Of a DNA stretch of 64,000 nucleotides, positions 58,896 to 64,000 are shown one piece after another. How positions within the stretch are numbered: position 1 is the first letter of the stretch; each line of letters begins with the position of its first letter. This stretch comes from Gymnopus androsaceus JB14 (lineage: Eukaryota > Basidiomycota > Agaricomycetes > Agaricales > Omphalotaceae), in assembly GCA_009733575.1 (NCBI GenBank), contig ML769398.1, forward strand, positions 248,001 through 312,000. The letters run 5' to 3'. Under the pieces are notes generated by a model. It was not told where the DNA came from. It did no database searches and was given only the letters and a program-made list of their open reading frames with translations. The position numbers and the translations under genes are program-made.

Positions 58896-60145
58896 TCAAT
58901 TAGCGTGCCCGTTGGTACCATTCACAGTGGGCGGAGATTCTGTTCGTCCACCCATGGCCTGCTGGGCGTTCCTGCTTAGCACTTCCAACAGAGGTTGAAC
59001 CCTAGCCGTGACCTCGTGCGTTACTCTCGTAGCCTTGTCATGAATCGAAGCATTATCCGCCATGATACCCCGCAGTTCAGAAACTGTTGCGGCCAAGTTA
59101 TTGGAGAGGTCTTCATAGGTTGCGGAGGCGGAGGAAGCCTGTGCTTGAAGCACAGAGGTCAACTCGGCGTATCTCTGTTGGAGCTGGGGAGGGAGCTGAG
59201 AGGCCGGGTCTTTGAAAGTATTAGAGGCAGAAGCCTGAAGAGAAGCAGAAAGATTAGCGGCTTGAGTTTGGAGCTTGCCGAGCTCAGCGATCATGTTATC
59301 GGACACTGCATGAAGCTTGACCTGAGCATTGGCTAGGGACGAAGAGGCAGCAGTAGTGAGAGACTGCGCAGTTTCTGTAGCACGTTGACTGTAAAGCAAA
59401 ACATCAGCGGCATTACAGGTAACAATAGATTGGAACTTACACCAGAACAGAGTGAGCCTGAAGTTGTTTTATTTGCTCGTTCGAGTAGAGATGGAGTTGA
59501 TCTCTGATACGGTTCGACAGCTCAAGCGCACGTTGGTACTGAGAAGCTTCAGCGTCTCTGGTAGCTGGAGCATTGTTCTCTTTCCCATTAGCGTCGAATC
59601 GGTTCACTGCGACTTCAAAATAATCCACAATCGGAGCAAATCTCTGGATTAAATATATTAAAATAAGTCAAGTCGTGTGGGATTGACAATAAAAAACTAA
59701 CTTTATCAATGTCTGAACCGACGCTCTGTCGCCTTTCCCTGACATATTCGCCGACACCCTTTTGCCTTTCCTGAACGTAGCCCATCACATCCTGAATGAA
59801 CAAGTCAGCCTCAACACAAAAAGAGACCAGGTAAAATACCTCTGGAGTAGCAGTGAAAGCGCTGGGGATTCTCTTTTGAACAGCATCTATCGCCATATTA
59901 GCGATTCCATCGGCACGAACGATGAGGGGAGCTAGTTGAGCTTGGAATGGTTCGGTGAGCTTGTATGCGGAATTAGAAAGACCCAAAGCTGTAGTATAAG
60001 GCGAACGCGTGTACGCGTTTGTGGACAATACCTCCAACGAGGAGGAGATGATTGGGATCGAACTAATCCGTGTGATGACAGTGAATTCTGGAGGATTATT
60101 GGAAGGCATTGGTACGGAGGAAGTTTCTGTCTGAGTCGAAGACAT
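58896..60145 (-). CDS. Perilipin-like lipid-droplet protein
   Basis: Fungal perilipins coat lipid droplets and protect stored triacylglycerol (MPL1/CAP20 relatives). The start MSSTQTETSSVPMPSNNPPE leads to FTVITRISSIPIISSSLEVL, then LGLSNSAYKLTEPFQAQLAP, LIVRADGIANMAIDAVQKRI, DVMGYVQERQKGVGEYVRER and APIVDYFEVAVNRFDANG, the arrangement of the perilipin N-terminal region. It continues with long amphipathic helices (LHAVSDNMIAELGKLQTQAA, LQAQASSASATYEDLSNNLA) and ends TVNGTNGHAN, about 340 residues. Basidiomycete versions are longer than those of ascomycetes. Four introns. Family assignment is by overall pattern, not by a single motif. Confidence 0.75.
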
Positions 60146-60623
60146 GGTAGTCGATAAAGAAGAACTTGGATCGCAGCTCAGGCTTTATCTTTTTCAAATC
60201 AATACGACTCGAAATTAACACATGTCATGATCATTTTTGCATGTGTTAAAATGTTTGCGCGCCTAGGTCGCGCGTTCGCGAATGTTCACGTACGCGACTG
60301 TGCAAGTCCGCAGAAACTTCGAGAATCCAAGAATCAACTAGTACTGACTAGATAACACCCGGATCTAATCGAGACACACTGGGAAAGAACAAAGAAGAGT
60401 CGACTTAGCCAAAAGCTACATACATTTGAGCCCTGGATCGAAATACATACAAATCAGTACAAACGTTCTCTCCACGATACCACCCACGCCCGTTCAAGAT
60501 AAAGCTATCTATTCATCTCTCGCAGCTAGGCGAGAACCGTCAATATCAACCCAACTGCTTCTCTTCGATCTAGAACAGTCCAGAAACCTTCAACACATCT
60601 CCAGCACGCTCACGAAACTGCAC
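60146..60623. other. Promoter of perilipin-like gene and 3' region of AMS1
   Basis: No gene seen in these 478 bases. Both neighbouring genes are on the minus strand, so the left part should hold perilipin promoter sites and the right part the 3' end of AMS1. Confidence 0.45.
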
Positions 60624-63600
60624 TCACACTCTCTTGGTGACTTGAGGCTGCGGCTGCATCCGATTACGGGAAGCAGATTTTTCTTTCAATGTCACTTTCA
60701 ACGTCTTCACCTCGAAGCCCCGGAAGTTGAGTTTCACCACTGATGATGACCCAAATCCATCTGCATTGCCATCCATAATTTGTACTTCTTCGTCCTCTTC
60801 TTCTAGCAAATTCGTTGTAACGGCCTTGACAACCCGGCCGGAAAGCTGTCCGTCGATAACCACAGTCGCCTGCGCATGTCCGCCAAAGGCCTCATAAAAC
60901 CTCGCAATGACAGTGGTAGTAGACTCCGAGTCTGAGGAATCGAAGTCATCGTACTCTCCGCGCTTTATAGTCTCTAATAAAACGTTCGGGGCATGGTGAA
61001 TGGCAAACGACGGTGTATTTGTGAAAGACGCTGCAATCGCTTCATTGTTGTCTGGGAGATAACGCACTGAACCAACTATTAGACTAAATCAGAAATCATT
61101 AGGCTGAAAACCAACCGTGCATAGGCGAATTGAAAAGGTAGGCCGCCATTGGAACATCTGATTCTAGGAAGTGGCCTTTGTGTGGCAAGACGGCCCACGA
61201 AAACTTATGTTCGCCTACAATATAAGCATTGAGCAAAATCAAGACACTATCAAGTGGGGCAACAGACCTTGGTCCTGTTCTGCATCTGGTGCCGTTGCAG
61301 CCCTAAGCAAGGAAATGCGCAAAACATTGCCCTGACACGAGAATCCGTATTTTGACTCGGATAGAATTGCGACACCATATCCGTATTCACTCAAGTCAGC
61401 ATACTGTAAGAGAGTCAATTTATTACCAAACAGATGTTGCGCGTACTTACCTTGTGCCCACAGACTTCAAACTATAAATGGAGGGTCAACACATAGCATA
61501 TATGATTAGAGAATCACACACCTTGGCCATATCCCAGGTAGTGTTTTTATGGGTGGGGCGTTGTACATATCCAAACTGTGTTTCGTAGATAGCATTGTCG
61601 TTGTGGATGTTCAGAGGTAGCTCAACTAGAAAGAGTTAGCGATTAAACAACTAAGATCGAAGGAGCCAGTTACATTTGAGGAACTCGTGTCGCTCGTGCC
61701 AGTCCACCTCTGCATCGAATCTGAACATAGACCGAGAGCCAGGCTTGACAGTAGCTAAAGTCCCAGTCAGTGGAATAAGAAACTGCAGATCCAGAGACAC
61801 TTACCACCAACGGCATCCAAAGAGATCTATATACCTCAGTTAACTTGGTATACACGAGCACATTGATCATGAATATCTCACCAAAACGTTGATAATACTC
61901 TTGCCATACTTGACTTGAGCCTGTACAGAGGCGCGCAACGGTCCATGTGCCACCACCGATACATTAGTGAATTCCAAAGGAGTCGGTGTTTCTAGATGGT
62001 GAATCTCGACATCTACCAAAAGATTAAGCTTCTCCAGATGGATTCAAGCGGCGGAAACACGCACCCCACGCATCCCAGTAGTTGGGTCGATCTTCGAAAA
62101 TGACCAAACCTCCAGTTTCATTTTCGACTATCAATTCTCGGCTAAAGGTTTATATAAGCGCAAGACCCTTGACTTGGTGTTGAACCTTACCCGAGTTGGA
62201 CGTCGACGAGACTGGTAATTCGCCCCTTGGAGATGGTTAATTGTACGCTAGAGTTCCTCAACACAAAGTGATCAGAACCGTTGGTATACGCTGCATATCA
62301 CAGTGAGCCTATAATGGAATAAAACAATCCAACCTGAAACGCACCAGAGGCATGTAAATCGAGATTATTAGCGACGGACGCATCAAGTAAGCCGTTGTTC
62401 ATAATCGCGTATCCAGACTTGGCTTTATCATCCACCTGCGCCACCGCTGACTTTAATCCAGCAGATGCGCCAGCCAAAGGAATCTTGACAATTTCTCGAC
62501 GAGGTAGGAATGTCGAGTTGTAGCCGATAATTTGGTTGAGCGAAGTGTTAGGTTGCAGTCTCGTCTCCGGAGTGAGAGGGATAGAGTTGGGAAACAGAAC
62601 TTGGAATGCTTCTTCCATGAGAGCTTTTCCATCCTTGGCTACCTCTGCGTAGAGTTTCTCAGCATCTTCGTAGACCATGCCACTGGTCGGACATCAGAAG
62701 GGAAAGATGCGGGAAAAAAGAGAAGCTTACATTGCGGAACCTGGGAGGACTATAGATAATGTCAGAATACATAAAAGCAAGGTCAATACGCAAATTTTTA
62801 CCATCATGGACTAAGTAAATGGAAAGAACGGTCAGTAATGATATCTGGCAAGAAGGGATGTACTGACATTGATTAAGCAGAACCTTCTCCCAGCATTCGT
62901 CAATCTTCGCTTTGGGATAACTGTAGTCGTTGGATTTGACAGATGCCAATGTAGCGACATGCTGTAGATGCTTCATGAGTACCATAAACTTTGGAAAAGA
63001 AAAAGAAAATTCACTTCAAGATCACGCAACAAAACCTCCGAGTGTCGGTTGCCTTTCTTGATGGAACCTACGAATAAAGAGTGAGAATTGACAGGTAGGA
63101 AAAGAAGTGAATACGGTTTACCATGCGAGGTATACGTTCCTCTGTGGAACTGCATAGGCGGATTAAACGATGTAGTACGATGTGCTATGTTAAACTCACC
63201 TCTAGGTATAGTTCGCCGTGCCTAGTCAAGTAGAGGATGAGTAAGAAGGACAGGTACACTACTATTAACGAACCAGTTGGGTAGCTTCTTTCCTGCGGCA
63301 GTGGATTTTGATAAGTGCTCGAAAAACTCATCCACCGAATGGCCCATGTTAACAGGAGGTAGATCTCTAGAGTGGTTGTTAGTCGCACGTATACGACGAA
63401 GCTATGCAATGCATTAGTCCATAGTTTGCTTGAGAAGTTTAAGAAGATAAGATGTACATTCTCCAACATCTTTGCTAGAGGGCCCCCTCCGCCATCACCA
63501 TTCCCAAAAACAAGAAGAGAAGTGTCAGAGGATTCCAGGTTCTAGGATGAAGAGTTTCAAAAGATGAGCTCAATCGGATAAGCAGGGCATACCTTGTGGT

Positions 63601-64000
63601 TGGTAAGACCTTTCTGAACATCTCCTACGGAGGCTTGAGCAGTATAGGTATCCACTGTAACTGGGATGAGATTTGAAGACATCGAATGCACACTTTTAAA
63701 CGCACCAGGAGTCATATGACACAGCACTTGAGACCCGTCGATACCAACCCAATTGAAGGTGGAATGAGGGAATACGTTGCTAGAAGATTTATGAGTCCTA
63801 GAACAAGGGAGTAGAGAGGGATATGCCTTACATGTTATTCCTAAAAGCAGAGGAGATTAATACTGCGTTTGAATGGAAACAGCTAAGACACTAACCAGCT
63901 CAATTTCTGAGTGAAAAAGTACTTCATTCCCGCTCCTCTAATCAGTTGTGGGTAGGCTCCCGTTAGCCCAAACGAGTCAGGTAGCCATGCCGTATCACAG
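60624..64000 (-). CDS. AMS1: Alpha-mannosidase, GH38 class II (vacuolar AMS1 type), 5' end outside window
   Basis: AMS1 degrades free oligosaccharides and N-glycans in the vacuole/cytosol. The window holds the part downstream of the first catalytic block. At the right edge the exons read [56 protein letters not shown] and GELYLE. Then come [49 protein letters not shown] and REIVKIPL, and the C-terminal beta domains end [18 protein letters not shown] and the histidines around it are GH38 signature positions. About 18 short introns. The N-terminal segment with the nucleophile Asp lies mostly beyond position 64000, so the CDS is partial. Confidence 0.93.

Overview
The window is chromosomal DNA of a filamentous basidiomycete, almost certainly an Agaricomycete. 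Nearly every gene is cut by several 45-65 base GT-AG introns, genes are packed on both strands with short shared promoters, and the readable proteins are fungal: striatin of STRIPAK, a class II cAMP phosphodiesterase, Dbp4, Ede1 and vacuolar alpha-mannosidase. Several families (HNH_2-type proteins, TPR-CHAT proteins, short multi-pass membrane proteins) are ones I associate with mushroom-forming fungi. No rRNA, tRNA or CRISPR was found. The species cannot be named from the sequence.

Layout. 0.3-36.8 kb is a gene-dense conserved block: striatin (+), PDE1 (+), DBP4 (-), an uncharacterised disordered protein (+), an RRM/R3H RNA-binding protein (-), a small unknown gene (-), E2-C ubiquitin-conjugating enzyme (-), EDE1 (+), a secreted phytase (-), an aldo/keto reductase (-), ribosomal protein S30 (+), an FMN alpha-hydroxy-acid oxidase (-), V-ATPase subunit H (-), mitochondrial ribosomal protein L46 (+), the mitochondrial nuclease NUC1 (-), a secreted S1/P1 nuclease (+), and an uncharacterised gene (-).

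37-47 kb is an accessory island with lower gene density and more A+T in places. It holds a family of short inverted-repeat elements sharing the end CATCAGCAAAACCTG, a tandem repeat of about 390 bases, a membrane-protein gene, and a broken second copy of the 34.9-37.4 kb region. That copy includes a relic of the S1/P1 nuclease interrupted by inverted-repeat elements. A short coiled-coil protein gene and an HNH_2-type gene follow.

47-50.3 kb returns to housekeeping genes (TRAPPC13-like, Maf-like). 50.3-54.6 kb has no gene I can support and contains a large imperfect hairpin. 54.6-57.6 kb encodes an intact TPR-CHAT caspase-like protease. The window closes with a perilipin-like lipid-droplet protein and the 3' two thirds or so of an AMS1 alpha-mannosidase that runs off the right edge.

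How the genes relate: most are independent housekeeping functions. The notable context is a head-to-head pair of sugar-nonspecific nucleases (NUC1 and S1/P1) sharing 141 bases. Several otherwise conserved genes (striatin, MRPL46, the 35.3-36.8 kb gene, perhaps the 8.5-11.1 kb gene) can be read only if single-base insertions or deletions are assumed. This points to residual indel errors in the assembly, or less likely to real mutations.
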